64,000 bases of DNA from Nonomuraea turcica (GCF_030718205.1 NZ_JAUZQF010000007.1:1-64000); one strand, 5' to 3'. Shown: positions 16,418 to 25,524, counted from the stretch's first letter. Numbers and translations: made by a program. Notes: generated by a model from the sequence alone, not told the origin.

Positions 16418-18171
16418 ACCGCCTCACCCGCGACACCTGGCAGCAGGCCGGCCGCCGCCTGCTCACCAAGGCCGTCGAGGAGTTCGCCTACGAGGAGCTG
16501 CTCCGCCCGGAGCCCGACCCCGCGGCCGGCCCCGGCGCCTACCGGCTGGAGCTGGGCGACGGCGTCCGCTGGACGTTCCGTGCGGCCCGCGGCACGTTCG
16601 GGACCTGGCGGCTGGTGGACGGCACCGTGCGGCGCCACCCCGGCGACGGTGCGCCCGAGCCCGAGCGGCTGCTGCTCGACGCCAGGACGGTCCTCGGCTG
16701 GGACGGCCCCACCACCGCCGAGGTGCTGCGCGAGCTCACCGCGACCCGGCGGGCGGAGGCGGAGCTGCTCTCCCGCGCCCGGACCGCCGCCGAGCTCGCG
16801 GATCTGGACCACCTGGAGCTGGAGGCGTACCAGGACGGCCATCCCTGCATGCTGCTCAACAAGGGCAGACTGGGCTTCGCCGCCTCCGACGCCGCGGCCT
16901 ACGCCCCCGAGTCGGCCGGCGCCGTCCGGCTGCTGTGGGCGGCCGTGCACCCCTCGCTGGCCGAATACTCCGGCGTGCCCGGGCTGGACGCCGAGACGCT
17001 GCTGGCCGAGGAGCTGGACGAGGAGACCCGCAAACGGTTCGCGGACCTGCTGCCGGACCCCTCCGCGTACGTCTGGCTGCCCGTTCACCCCTTCCACTGG
17101 GACGAGGCCGTCGAGACGCTCTTCGCCCCCTACCTGGCCGACGGCCGGATCGTCCTGCTCGGCGAGGGCCCCGACCGCTACCGGCCGCTGCAGTCCATCC
17201 GCACCCTGGCCAACCTGGACGATCCCGGGCGCAGGAACGTCAAGGTGCCGCTCGCCATCCGCAACACCCTGGTGTGGCGGGGGCTGTCCACCGAGCCGAC
17301 CCGGGCCGCGCCCGACGTGACGGCCTGGCTGCACGCGCTGCGCGACGCGGACCCGTACCTGCGGGACGAGCTGCGCTTTCACCCGCTCGGCGAAGTGGCC
17401 TCCGTCGCCGTGCGCCACCCGCTGTACGACGCGGTCCACGACGCCCCCTACCGCTACCACGAGCTGCTCGGCGCGGTGTGGCGCGAGCCCGTGGCGGCAC
17501 TGCTGCGCGACGGCGAGCGGGCCAGGACCATGGCGGCCCTGCTGAAGGTCGGCTCGGACGGGCGCGCGCTGGCGGCCGAGTTCGTCACCCGCTCCGGGCT
17601 CGACGCCCGGGCCTGGCTCGCCAGGTTTTTCGCCGCCCTGCTGCCGGGCCTGCTGCACTACCTCTACCGGTACGGCGTGGCGTACTGCCCCCACGGCGAG
17701 AACACCGTGATCCTCTACGACGCCGCCGACATTCCCCTCGGCGTCGCGGTCAAGGACTTCGCCGAGGACGTCAACCTGCTGCCGGAGCCGCGTCCCGAGT
17801 ACGCAGGGCTGTCCCCACGCGCCGACGCGGTGCTGCTGCGCTGGCCCCCGGGTGAGCTGGCGCACTCGCTGCTCAGCGCGGTCTTCGCCGGCCATTTCCG
17901 GTTCTTCGCCCCGCTGGCCGAGGAGCACCTCGGCGTGCCGGAGGCGGAGTTCTGGGGCCTGGTCCGCGCCGAGATCGAGCGGTATCACGCCCGCTTCCCT
18001 GAGCTCGCGGACAGGTTCGAGGCGTTCGGGCTGTTCGCGCCCGAGTTCGATCGCGTGGCGCTCAACCGGGAGCAGCTGCTCGGCGGCGGCTTCCACGACC
18101 GGGCCGAGCGCGACGAGGGCTTCGACGTCGTCCACGGCACCGTGCCCAACCCGCTGTCAAAGGTGAGCTGA
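16414..18171 (+). CDS. IucA/IucC-family siderophore synthetase (second)
   Basis: 585-residue NIS synthetase, the same length as RhbF. Visible motifs: HPCMLLNKGRLGF (ATP loop, NKGR form), HPFHWDE, SIRTLANLD with KVPLAIRNTLVWRG, and HGENTVILYDAADIPLGV followed by KDFAEDVNLL. The NKGR form is typical of enzymes that act on a pre-made citryl monoamide or hydroxamate (AlcC, DesD, RhbF), so this is likely the second condensation or a macrocyclising step. GAGGAG precedes the ATG, which overlaps the upstream stop. Confidence 0.92.
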   Translation: MNRLTRDTWQQAGRRLLTKAVEEFAYEELLRPEPDPAAGPGAYRLELGDGVRWTFRAARGTFGTWRLVDGTVRRHPGDGAPEPERLLLDARTVLGWDGPTTAEVLRELTATRRAEAELLSRARTAAELADLDHLELEAYQDGHPCMLLNKGRLGFAASDAAAYAPESAGAVRLLWAAVHPSLAEYSGVPGLDAETLLAEELDEETRKRFADLLPDPSAYVWLPVHPFHWDEAVETLFAPYLADGRIVLLGEGPDRYRPLQSIRTLANLDDPGRRNVKVPLAIRNTLVWRGLSTEPTRAAPDVTAWLHALRDADPYLRDELRFHPLGEVASVAVRHPLYDAVHDAPYRYHELLGAVWREPVAALLRDGERARTMAALLKVGSDGRALAAEFVTRSGLDARAWLARFFAALLPGLLHYLYRYGVAYCPHGENTVILYDAADIPLGVAVKDFAEDVNLLPEPRPEYAGLSPRADAVLLRWPPGELAHSLLSAVFAGHFRFFAPLAEEHLGVPEAEFWGLVRAEIERYHARFPELADRFEAFGLFAPEFDRVALNREQLLGGGFHDRAERDEGFDVVHGTVPNPLSKVS

Positions 18172-18172
18172 C

Positions 18173-19528
18173 ATGACCTACGAATGGCTGCGTGCCGAGG
18201 CCGAGGCGGGGCGGATCGAGGAGGTGATCGTCAGCGTTCCCGACATGCAGGGCAGGCTGCAGGGAAGCCGGCTGGCCGTGCCGTACTTCCTGGACGAGGC
18301 GGCCCGGCAGGGCTTCGGCGCCTGCGTCTACCTGCTCGCCACCGACGTCGACATGGACACCGGGCCGGGCTACGCCATCGACGCGTGGAACACGGGCTTC
18401 GGCGACTTCGTCCTGCGCCCCGACCCCGCCACGCTCCGGCCCCTCCCGTGGGATCCCGGAACCGCGCTCGTCATCGCCGACGCCACCTGGCCGGGCGGTG
18501 AACCGGTCGAGGTGGCCCCGCGGCGGGTGCTGCGCACGCAACTCGACCGGCTGGCCGAGCGCGGGCTGGCCGCGTACGCCGGCACCGAGCTGGAGTTCCT
18601 GGTCTTCCGCGACAGTTACGAGGACGCCTGGGAGCGCCGCTACCACGGCCTGCGCACGGGCACCCGCTACAACGTCGACTACTCCCTCCAAGGGCTCGCC
18701 GGCATCGAGCCGGTCGTGCGCCGTGTCCGCCGCGAGATGGTCCGCGCCGGGCTCACCATGGAGACCGCCCGGGCCGAGTGCCACGCGGGCCAGTACGAGA
18801 TCGTCTTCCGGTACGACGAGGCCATGGCGACCTGCGACAAGCATGTGTTCTTCAAGAACGGCGCCAAGCAGATCGCCGCCCAGGAAGGCGTCGCGCTCAC
18901 TTTTATGCCCAAGTTCGACGAGGGTGAGGGCAACTCCTGCCACATCCACCTGTCGCTGCGCGCGAGCTCCGGCACGGACGACTCGTTCGTCTTCGCCGGT
19001 GATGACGAGAACGGCATGTCGGAGCTGATGCGCCACTTCGTGGCCGGGCAACTCGCCTGCCTGCCCGACTTCGCGCTGCTCATGGCCCCGAACGTCAACT
19101 CATACAAGCGGCTGCGGCCGGGCGCGTTCGCCCCCACCGGCATCACCTGGGGCAGGGACAACCGCACCTGCCCGATCCGCGTGGTGGGCGCGGGCGGGTC
19201 GCTGCGCATCGAGCACCGCGTGCCCGGCGGGGACGCCAACCCCTACCTGGCCGTGGCCGCCGTGCTGGCCGCGGGACTGCACGGCATCGAGAACCGGCTG
19301 CCCCTGCCGGCTCCGCACGCCGCCAACGCGCTGGCCGACCCCGCGGTGCCGCGCCTGCCCACGACGCTGGCCGAGGCCCTGCACCGGTGGGAGACCAGCG
19401 AGATCGCGGCCAAGGTCTTCGGCGACGCGGTGCTCGGCCACTACGCTCAGGCGGCGCGGGCCGAGCTGGCAGCCTTCGAGACGGCGGTCACGGACTGGGA
19501 GCGTGTACGCGGATTCGAACGGCTGTAG
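18173..19528 (+). CDS. Glutamine-synthetase-family ligase at the end of the siderophore operon
   Basis: 451-residue GlnA/PuuA-like protein, shorter and divergent from housekeeping GlnA. Conserved signatures: TELEFLVF (metal-binding Glu), NSCHIHLSL (metal-binding His), RLRPGAFAPTGITWG and the late IEHRVPGGDANPYL. This subgroup (GlnA3/GlnA4/PuuA-like) ligates glutamate to amines or polyamines with ATP. Only one base separates it from the NIS synthetase stop, so it is co-transcribed under the iron box. It could glutamylate diaminopropane, either as detoxification or as a building step; this is inference. A terminator follows. Confidence 0.85.
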   Translation: MTYEWLRAEAEAGRIEEVIVSVPDMQGRLQGSRLAVPYFLDEAARQGFGACVYLLATDVDMDTGPGYAIDAWNTGFGDFVLRPDPATLRPLPWDPGTALVIADATWPGGEPVEVAPRRVLRTQLDRLAERGLAAYAGTELEFLVFRDSYEDAWERRYHGLRTGTRYNVDYSLQGLAGIEPVVRRVRREMVRAGLTMETARAECHAGQYEIVFRYDEAMATCDKHVFFKNGAKQIAAQEGVALTFMPKFDEGEGNSCHIHLSLRASSGTDDSFVFAGDDENGMSELMRHFVAGQLACLPDFALLMAPNVNSYKRLRPGAFAPTGITWGRDNRTCPIRVVGAGGSLRIEHRVPGGDANPYLAVAAVLAAGLHGIENRLPLPAPHAANALADPAVPRLPTTLAEALHRWETSEIAAKVFGDAVLGHYAQAARAELAAFETAVTDWERVRGFERL

Positions 19529-19570
19529 GTGTCCGGCGAACCCGGACCGCTGCACCGGCTCGCGCGGCGG

Positions 19571-19599
19571 AAAACCCGGCTCGCGAGGAGCCGGGTTTT
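19571..19599. terminator. Bidirectional terminator between siderophore operon and PL11 gene
   Basis: Perfect 12-bp stem, AAAACCCGGCTC pairing with GAGCCGGGTTTT, loop GCGAG. Flanking A and T tracts let it work for both converging transcripts. Confidence 0.9.
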
Positions 19600-19616
19600 C
19601 TCTGCCGGCCGCAGGA

Positions 19617-22600
19617 CTAGAGACGCACCTTGACCGTCCCGGTGAACGTGCGCCCGTCGGTCAGGTGGCCGGTGATCGTGACCGACACCGTGCCGGCGTA
19701 GCCGGTGAGGGCGTCTCGGACGGCCTGGCCGTCGACGGCCAGTTCGCCGGTCTCCAGGGGGCGCGCCGCCAGGTCCACCAGCTTGCCGTCCGCGACGGCG
19801 CGGATCGTGCCGGGCAGCATCCGGCCGCTCACATGCACGGCGAGCCGGTCGCCGTGCAGGGTGAGCTGGGCGGGGACGGGCGCTCCTGTGCTGAGGTAGG
19901 GGGCGGGCGGAGCGGCCATCCCGGTGCCGAGAAAGTAGCCGGTGTGCGGCGGCTGGTTGTAGCCGACGTTCTGCCAGGCGATGCCGAGCCGGTAGACCGG
20001 GTCGTGCATGAGCGCGGGGAAACGGTGCTCGGTCGGGTACGGCGTCCCGTACATGCGCAGTGCCGTGGAGTCCTCGGTCCGCACGAGCACCTCTTCCCGC
20101 CAGTCGCCCAGCAGGTCGCCCTGGAGCGAGGGGTTGCCCTTGGTGGTGTTGCTGGAGTAGGTGCCGGTCGCGGTCAGCAGGTTGACCGTGGCCAGGGCCG
20201 CCGGGTCCCACTTGCCGATGGTGGGCACGCCCGCGGCCAGGTCGGCCGAGTAGGTGTGGTCGAGGATCTCGCGCGACAGGTCGCCGTCCCACCAGATGGT
20301 GTTGCTGATCGCCGGGGTCTTCGACGAGAGCGTCTGGCCGGTGGCCGTGTGCAGGCCGGCGCCGGTGGAGGCCCACACCTCCTCGCCCGGATGGGCGGGG
20401 TCGATGTCGCCGGTCAGGCCACGGCCGGTGTCCTGCCCGGTCCGCACGCCCCACAGGATCTCGCCGGTGTCGGCGTCGTGCATCTCCAGGCCGTAGGGCA
20501 TGTTGGTGTGCTCGTGCACGCCGACGATCTCCAAGCCGGGATGGCCGGGATCCAGGTCGCCCAGGTGCATGGCGTCGCCGTGCTCCAGGCGGGTGGTATA
20601 CAGCCCGGTGCCGTCGTCGTCCAGGGTCATCGCGCCGTAGGCGATCTCGTCGCGCCCGTCGCCGTCCACGTCGGCGACCGACAGGTTGTGGTTGCCCTGG
20701 CCGCCGTAGCCGGGATTGTCCGTGCTGTCGAAGATCCACCGCTTGGTCAGCTTGCCGTCCCGCCAGTCGTAGGCGGCCAGCATGGACTTGGCGTAGTAGC
20801 CGCGGGTCATGACGATGCTGGGCAGCTCGCCGTCCAGGTAGGCCACTGCCGCCAGGAAGCGGTCGGAGCGGTTGGCGCTGCTGTCGCCCCAGTCGGCGAT
20901 GTTGCCCCGGGCCGGCTGGAAGTCCTCGGTGTGCAGCGCCTTGCCCGTCAGCCCGTCGAAGACCGTGAGGTACTCGGGCCCGGACACGATACGCCCGCTC
21001 GAGGTGCGGTAGTCGGCGTTCGCGTCGCCGATGACCGTGCCCGCGCCGTCCACGGCGCCGTCGCCGGTGCGCGCCACGAACTCGGCGCGGCCGTCCCCGT
21101 CGAAGTCGGCCACGAGGAAGGGGCTGTAGTGCGCGCCGGCGCGGACGTTGCGTCCCAGGGTGATCCGCCACAGGCGGGTGCCGTCCAGCTCGTACGCATC
21201 GAAGATCGTCTCACCGGTGTAGCCGCCCTGGGAGTTGTCCTTGGAGTTGGACGGATCCCACTTTAAAACGATTTCCAAGGCGCCGTCGCCGTCCAGGTCG
21301 GCGGCCGAGGCGTCGTTGGCCCGGTAGTCGTACGTCCCGCCGCTCGGCGTGACGCCGCCGGCCGGCTTGTCCAGGGGGATGTCCAGGTACGGCTGAGCCC
21401 ACGGCCGCACCGGCGCGGACCTCGGCCCCTCCCGACCGTCGACGACCGCCGCGACGCTGTAGGCGCCCTTGCCCGCGTCCACGTGGTTGGTCTTGTCCGT
21501 CTCGGCGATCAGCTCGCCGTCGCGATAGAGGCGGAAGCGCATCTGAGCCGGGTCGGTGCCCAGCAGCCGCCAGCTCACCAGGGTGCCCTCGCTCGTGGGC
21601 ACCGCCACCAGCCCGCGATCCAGGCGCTCCATGCGGCGCAGCGGGTAGCGGGTGATCGGCGAGGTCAGCGTGGCCGAGGAGGCCGACAATCCGCCCGCCC
21701 CGGCGGCGAGGACCCGGTAGGCGTGCCGGTCGGCGGGCGGGTGCTCGTCCTCGAAGCCGGGCTCCCGTGTCACGCCTACGCGGACTCCGTCCCGATAGAC
21801 GTGGTAGAGCAGCGCCCCCTCGCTCTCCTTCCACCGAAGGATCACCTTCTCGGTGGTCGCCGCGACCATGGCGAGCCCCTGGGGCGCGGCGGGCGCGGCC
21901 GCAGAAGGGTCTTTGACCTCGACCGCCAGCGGCGCGCCCAGCGTCCCGCCCGGCACCGCCACCGCGTAGGTGTAGGTCAGGCCCAGCTCGCCGGTGGTGT
22001 CGGTGTAGGTGGTCGCGGCGCCCGCGCTGGAGCCCAGCCGCCGCCAGGGGCCCGCGGCGCTCTCGGCGCGGTAGACCTCGTAGCCCGCCGCTCCCCCGGC
22101 CGCGTTCCAGGCCAGCGTGACCGCCGGCGTCGCGCTCGCGGTGATGCCCGCCACCCGCAGCCCGGTGGGCGCGGTGGCCGGGCCGACGCGGACCGCGTTG
22201 ACCCGGCCGTCCCGGCCGTCCCGGCCGAAGGCCAGGTCGAGCCGGCCGTCGGCGACCGCGGCCGTGCCCGTGTAGGTGCTGTACGCGCCGGTGGCGGCGG
22301 TGATGACGCCGCGACCGGCCCCCTCGATGGACAGCGAGGTGACGTTGGGCGCGATGGCGTCGCCGGAGACGACCGAGACCTCGTACTCGCCGTTGGGCAC
22401 GTCCACGGCGAAGCCGTACTCGCCGGAGACGGTGAAGTCGCGGGTGAGCGGGTCGGCGGTGCCTCGGTCCCGGTAGCCGGCGGCGCGGTCGAGGCCGAAG
22501 CCGGTCTCGGCGCTGTAGAGGGTGGTGTGCGCGACGCGGGTGTACCCGTCGGCGAGAGGGCTGGTGGTCGAGCCGAAGTCGAACTTCAGGCCGTTCGCCG

Positions 22601-22688
22601 GGTCGAGCGGCGCCGCCAGGGCTGGCATGGCCGACAGTGGCTGCGCCATGACGGATAAGGCCGTCACGGCGATCAAGATGAGCCTCAC
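19617..22688 (-). CDS. Secreted rhamnogalacturonan lyase (PL11)
   Basis: 1023-residue exported enzyme. A signal peptide (about 26 residues, ending ALA) is followed by a carbohydrate-binding-like domain (about 30-155), two fibronectin type III-like domains (about 165-340) and the PL11 catalytic beta-propeller with repeated Asp-rich calcium loops such as ADLDGDGALE, ADFDGDGRAE and ADVDGDGRDE. PL11 enzymes cleave the rhamnose-galacturonate backbone of pectin by beta-elimination outside the cell. The GTG start has AGGAG seven bases before it. Upstream are two palindromic operators, one of which recurs before the pectate lyase at 30775. Confidence 0.92.
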   Translation of the reverse strand: MRLILIAVTALSVMAQPLSAMPALAAPLDPANGLKFDFGSTTSPLADGYTRVAHTTLYSAETGFGLDRAAGYRDRGTADPLTRDFTVSGEYGFAVDVPNGEYEVSVVSGDAIAPNVTSLSIEGAGRGVITAATGAYSTYTGTAAVADGRLDLAFGRDGRDGRVNAVRVGPATAPTGLRVAGITASATPAVTLAWNAAGGAAGYEVYRAESAAGPWRRLGSSAGAATTYTDTTGELGLTYTYAVAVPGGTLGAPLAVEVKDPSAAAPAAPQGLAMVAATTEKVILRWKESEGALLYHVYRDGVRVGVTREPGFEDEHPPADRHAYRVLAAGAGGLSASSATLTSPITRYPLRRMERLDRGLVAVPTSEGTLVSWRLLGTDPAQMRFRLYRDGELIAETDKTNHVDAGKGAYSVAAVVDGREGPRSAPVRPWAQPYLDIPLDKPAGGVTPSGGTYDYRANDASAADLDGDGALEIVLKWDPSNSKDNSQGGYTGETIFDAYELDGTRLWRITLGRNVRAGAHYSPFLVADFDGDGRAEFVARTGDGAVDGAGTVIGDANADYRTSSGRIVSGPEYLTVFDGLTGKALHTEDFQPARGNIADWGDSSANRSDRFLAAVAYLDGELPSIVMTRGYYAKSMLAAYDWRDGKLTKRWIFDSTDNPGYGGQGNHNLSVADVDGDGRDEIAYGAMTLDDDGTGLYTTRLEHGDAMHLGDLDPGHPGLEIVGVHEHTNMPYGLEMHDADTGEILWGVRTGQDTGRGLTGDIDPAHPGEEVWASTGAGLHTATGQTLSSKTPAISNTIWWDGDLSREILDHTYSADLAAGVPTIGKWDPAALATVNLLTATGTYSSNTTKGNPSLQGDLLGDWREEVLVRTEDSTALRMYGTPYPTEHRFPALMHDPVYRLGIAWQNVGYNQPPHTGYFLGTGMAAPPAPYLSTGAPVPAQLTLHGDRLAVHVSGRMLPGTIRAVADGKLVDLAARPLETGELAVDGQAVRDALTGYAGTVSVTITGHLTDGRTFTGTVKVRL

Positions 22689-22717
22689 AGGCGTGCTCCT
22701 AGCCGAGTGATCGTATC

Positions 22718-22750
22718 GAAACGTTTTACCGGCTAGGGAAAGCGCTTGCC
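22718..22750 (-). promoter_or_regulatory. LacI-type operators upstream of PL11 gene
   Basis: Two palindromic sites lie 30-60 bases upstream of the PL11 start: GAAACGTTTT (22718-22727, core AAACGTTT) and GGAAAGCGCTTGCC (22737-22750). Both have the central CG of LacI-family operators. The second differs at one position from the site before the pectate lyase gene, pointing to a common regulator encoded elsewhere. Confidence 0.7.
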
Positions 22751-22773
22751 AAGCCTTTTCTTTGTTAGTCGTC

Positions 22774-23325
22774 TCAACTGATCTCTGCGGCCTTGTGCTT
22801 GCGGGAGCGGTAGTTCGCGACCTTGACCCGGTTGCCGCATTCCTCCATCCCGCACCATTGGCGGTTGCCGCCCCGGGAGCGGTCGATGAAGATGCGCGTG
22901 CATTCCTCCAGGGCGCACTCGCGGATGCGCAGCTCGCCGAGCTCGCCGAGCAGCTCGGCCGCCGCGCGGGCCACGCTCGAGGCGACCGTGCCCGCGTCTC
23001 CGGAACGAACGAGCCCCGCAGGCGTCAGCGTCATCCGCGGCGGCGCTCCGGCCGCCTCCTCGTTGACGACGCGCAGGTCGCCCTCGGGCCAGGGACGGCC
23101 GTCCATGGCCGTCGTCACGAGCCGGTAGACGGCCTCCCGCAGCGTGCGCAGCCGCCGCAGATCCGTGGCGTCGACGGCCGGCTCCTCGCTCGTCACCCCG
23201 GCCTCGACGGCCCATCGGCCGAGATCGGCGGGGGTGGCCAGGAGCTCCTCCGGCTCGGTGCGCCGCCATTTGAGCGTGCCCATGAAGTCGAGAGCGAGGT
23301 TGCCGCTGACGAAGATGAAGCCCAC
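22774..23325 (-). CDS. ABATE/CGNR zinc-finger transcriptional regulator
   Basis: 183-residue protein with an N-terminal helical ABATE (stress-induced regulator) domain and a C-terminal CGNR zinc finger. The finger shows C-x4-C in CALEEC and a second pair in CGMEECGNR, followed by basic YRSRKHK. Family members are thought to bind DNA in actinobacteria; targets are mostly unknown. The GTG at 23325 begins the conserved MGFIFVSGNLALDF start; a longer form would add 16 residues. Divergent from the DinB/MalY pair. Confidence 0.85.
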   Translation of the reverse strand: MGFIFVSGNLALDFMGTLKWRRTEPEELLATPADLGRWAVEAGVTSEEPAVDATDLRRLRTLREAVYRLVTTAMDGRPWPEGDLRVVNEEAAGAPPRMTLTPAGLVRSGDAGTVASSVARAAAELLGELGELRIRECALEECTRIFIDRSRGGNRQWCGMEECGNRVKVANYRSRKHKAAEIS

Positions 23326-23420
23326 GACACCATCTTGACAGGTTACATATCGCTGCCGCAATCTTGCGTACACCTACTAAGCCGGTTACCTCATCCCCGG
23401 ATCTCGCGCAGGAGCCCCAT

Positions 23421-23900
23421 GTGATCACCGATGACGACTACCTCTATTACGTCGACCGCGCCCTGGACGGGATGGCCGGCATCGTCGCCGGTCTCGGCGA
23501 CCGGCTCGCCAGCACCAGGCCGCCGCTCCCCGGCGCCAACTCGCCGTACGCGCTGCTCACCCACTGCCTGGGAGTGGTGTCGTACTGGGCGGGGCAGCTC
23601 GTGGCCGGACGGGAGGTCGTCCGCGATCGCGACGCCGAGTTCGCCGCCGCCGGAGCCGTCAGCCCACTGCTGGACAGGGTGGCAGTGGTACGAGCCCGGC
23701 TCGCCGAGGACGTGCACGCCGCCGATCCCGCCGCGCCGCTGCGCGGCACACCGCCCGCGGCCTTCCTCGGCCCCGACCGGGAGCTGACCCAAGGGGCGGC
23801 GCTGCTGCACGTCTATGAGGAGCTCGCGCAGCACCACGGCCAGATGGAGATTCTGCGCGACGCCATCCTCGCCGGGCGGCACACGGCGGTGACGCCGTGA
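23421..23900 (+). CDS. DinB/DUF664-family protein
   Basis: 159-residue four-helix DinB-like protein. Conserved histidines that bind metal in this superfamily are seen in LLTHCLGVVSYWAGQ and ELAQHHGQMEILRD. Many actinobacterial members are thiol transferases or enzymes of unknown substrate; the N-terminal part resembles mycothiol-dependent maleylpyruvate isomerases, but that is only fold-level. The GTG at 23421 has AGGAG six bases upstream. Overlaps the next gene by GTGA, so they form a two-gene operon. Confidence 0.85.
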   Translation: MITDDDYLYYVDRALDGMAGIVAGLGDRLASTRPPLPGANSPYALLTHCLGVVSYWAGQLVAGREVVRDRDAEFAAAGAVSPLLDRVAVVRARLAEDVHAADPAAPLRGTPPAAFLGPDRELTQGAALLHVYEELAQHHGQMEILRDAILAGRHTAVTP

Positions 23901-25081
23901 ACCGCCCGCCCGCCGACCTGTTCGAGGCCATCGACGTCGAACGGCTGCGCTCCGGGCACGGCGTCAAGTGGGGCTCCCTGCCCCACGGCACCATCGGAGC
24001 GTGGGTGGCCGACATGGACTTCGGTGTCCCGCCCGCCGTCAGCGAGAGCATCCTGCAGGTCACGCGGCGCGCGGACTTCGGCTACCCGTACTGGCCGGGC
24101 GCGGACCCGGTGATCGAGGCGTTCGAGGAGCGCATGATCACTCGCCACGGGTGGCGCCCGGAGCCCGGGCGGGCGCGGGTGTTCAGCGACCTGCTGCAGA
24201 TTCTCCAGGTCATGATCGAGTACGCCACGGAGCCGGGTGACGGCGTCGCCATCCACGTCCCCGCGTACCCGCCGTTCCTGGCGAGCATCGCCCGGGCAGG
24301 ACGGCGCATCGTGCCGCTGCCCATGACTCGCGGCGAGACGGGGTGGCGCTTCCAGGCCGAGGGGCTCGCCGGGCACCTGCGGGAGCAGGGCTGCCGCATG
24401 CTGGTGGTCGTCAACCCGCAGAATCCGACCGGCCGCGTCTTCACGCCCGCCGAGTTGGGCGCCCTGGCCACGGCGGCCGAGGACCTCGACCTGGTGGTGC
24501 TGGCCGACGAGATCCACGCCGATTTGGTGTTCGCCCCGCACCGGCACGTGCCGTTCGCCACGATCGGCACGGCCGCCGCGCGAACGGTCACGGCCACCTC
24601 GGCGACGAAGGCCTTCAACATCGCCGGGCTCCGCTGCGCCGTCGCGCACATCGGCCCCGACCGGCTGCGCGACGCGCTGGACCAGGCCCCGCTCGACTTC
24701 TTCGGAACGCCGAGCACCCTCAGCCGGGTCGCCACCGTGGCCGCCTGGCGCCGCTCCGACGACTGGCTGGCCGCCCTGATGAGCACCCTGGAGCGCAACC
24801 GGCGCCTGGTCGAGGAGTGGGCGGCGACGCTGCCCTGGGATGCGCGCTACCACTCCCCGCAGGGCACCTACCTGAGCTGGCTCGACTTCACGGCAAGCCC
24901 GATCGGGACCGCCGCCCCCGCCGAACGCCTCGAACGCCTGGCGAGGGTCAAGCTCAGCGAAGGAGCCGAGTTCTCCCAGCACACCACGGTCGACACCGCC
25001 GCGTTCGCCCGGCTCAACTTCGCGACCAGCACGTCCAACCTCACAGAGATCCTCGACCGCGTCCTGACCGTCCCGTCCTGA
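23897..25081 (+). CDS. MalY/PatB-like aminotransferase-fold C-S lyase
   Basis: 394-residue fold-type I PLP enzyme. PLP lysine is K238 in SATKAFNIAGLRCA; VVNPQNPTGRVF and LADEIHADLVF are the other cofactor motifs, and WVADMDFGVPP is the characteristic N-terminal signature of MalY/PatB. Enzymes of this group split cystathionine or Cys conjugates to homocysteine or thiols, ammonia and a keto acid. Coupling to a DinB-like (possibly thiol-transferase) protein would fit breakdown of thiol conjugates; inference only. Confidence 0.88.
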   Translation: MNRPPADLFEAIDVERLRSGHGVKWGSLPHGTIGAWVADMDFGVPPAVSESILQVTRRADFGYPYWPGADPVIEAFEERMITRHGWRPEPGRARVFSDLLQILQVMIEYATEPGDGVAIHVPAYPPFLASIARAGRRIVPLPMTRGETGWRFQAEGLAGHLREQGCRMLVVVNPQNPTGRVFTPAELGALATAAEDLDLVVLADEIHADLVFAPHRHVPFATIGTAAARTVTATSATKAFNIAGLRCAVAHIGPDRLRDALDQAPLDFFGTPSTLSRVATVAAWRRSDDWLAALMSTLERNRRLVEEWAATLPWDARYHSPQGTYLSWLDFTASPIGTAAPAERLERLARVKLSEGAEFSQHTTVDTAAFARLNFATSTSNLTEILDRVLTVPS

Positions 25082-25290
25082 TCGCTCAGACCACGTACAG
25101 GTCCGCCCTCCCTGACCGCGGCCGCCATCGGACACCGCGCCGAAGGCGGCCGTTCTGGCGAATGCCGCGTCGTTCAAGCCGCGAGCGCTCCGGGCAAACG
25201 ACACGAGAGTCCCGAACGGGCGTACCGGAATTTTCATGGTCTCCCGCACGCCCACAGCAAGCCCGTCAATGCCGATACAGTTGAGCAAGC

Positions 25291-25308
25291 GTTGAATTCC
25301 CCTTCAAC
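25291..25308. promoter_or_regulatory. Inverted repeat GTTGAA-N6-TTCAAC
   Basis: Perfect 6-bp arms with a TTCCCC centre, about 40 bases before the ribosome-binding site at 25336. A plausible operator; its regulator is unknown. The rest of 25082-25290 shows no gene or repeat I can support. Confidence 0.4.
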
Positions 25309-25349
25309 ACAACCGATCTCATCGCCATTGACTTCGGGAGGGTTACCGC

Positions 25350-25524
25350 ATGACTTCAATCGCCGAGACCCCCGTTGGGCCGGAAGATTAGGGTGCATGA
25401 CCACATCAGCGACCAGTATCTGTCCGGGCTCATGAATGTAGGCGTGAAGGCCTTTGCGGTCCAGGGCCAGTTCGTGGAGCTCATGATTCGAAGGCCAGGC
25501 TCCAGCCGATGCATAATGTACTGA
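25350..25524 (+). pseudogene. Possible small gene broken by a frameshift
   Basis: An excellent ribosome-binding site (GGGAGGG, 25336-25342) stands seven bases before an ATG, but that frame stops after 13 codons (MTSIAETPVGPED). The +1 frame then continues smoothly from about 25386 for some 46 codons with ordinary protein composition (SDQYLSGLMNVGVKAF, FVELMIRRPGS) to the TGA at 25522. Read together they would give a protein of about 58 residues. It may be a real frameshift, a sequencing error or a short leader peptide. No family recognised. Confidence 0.35.
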
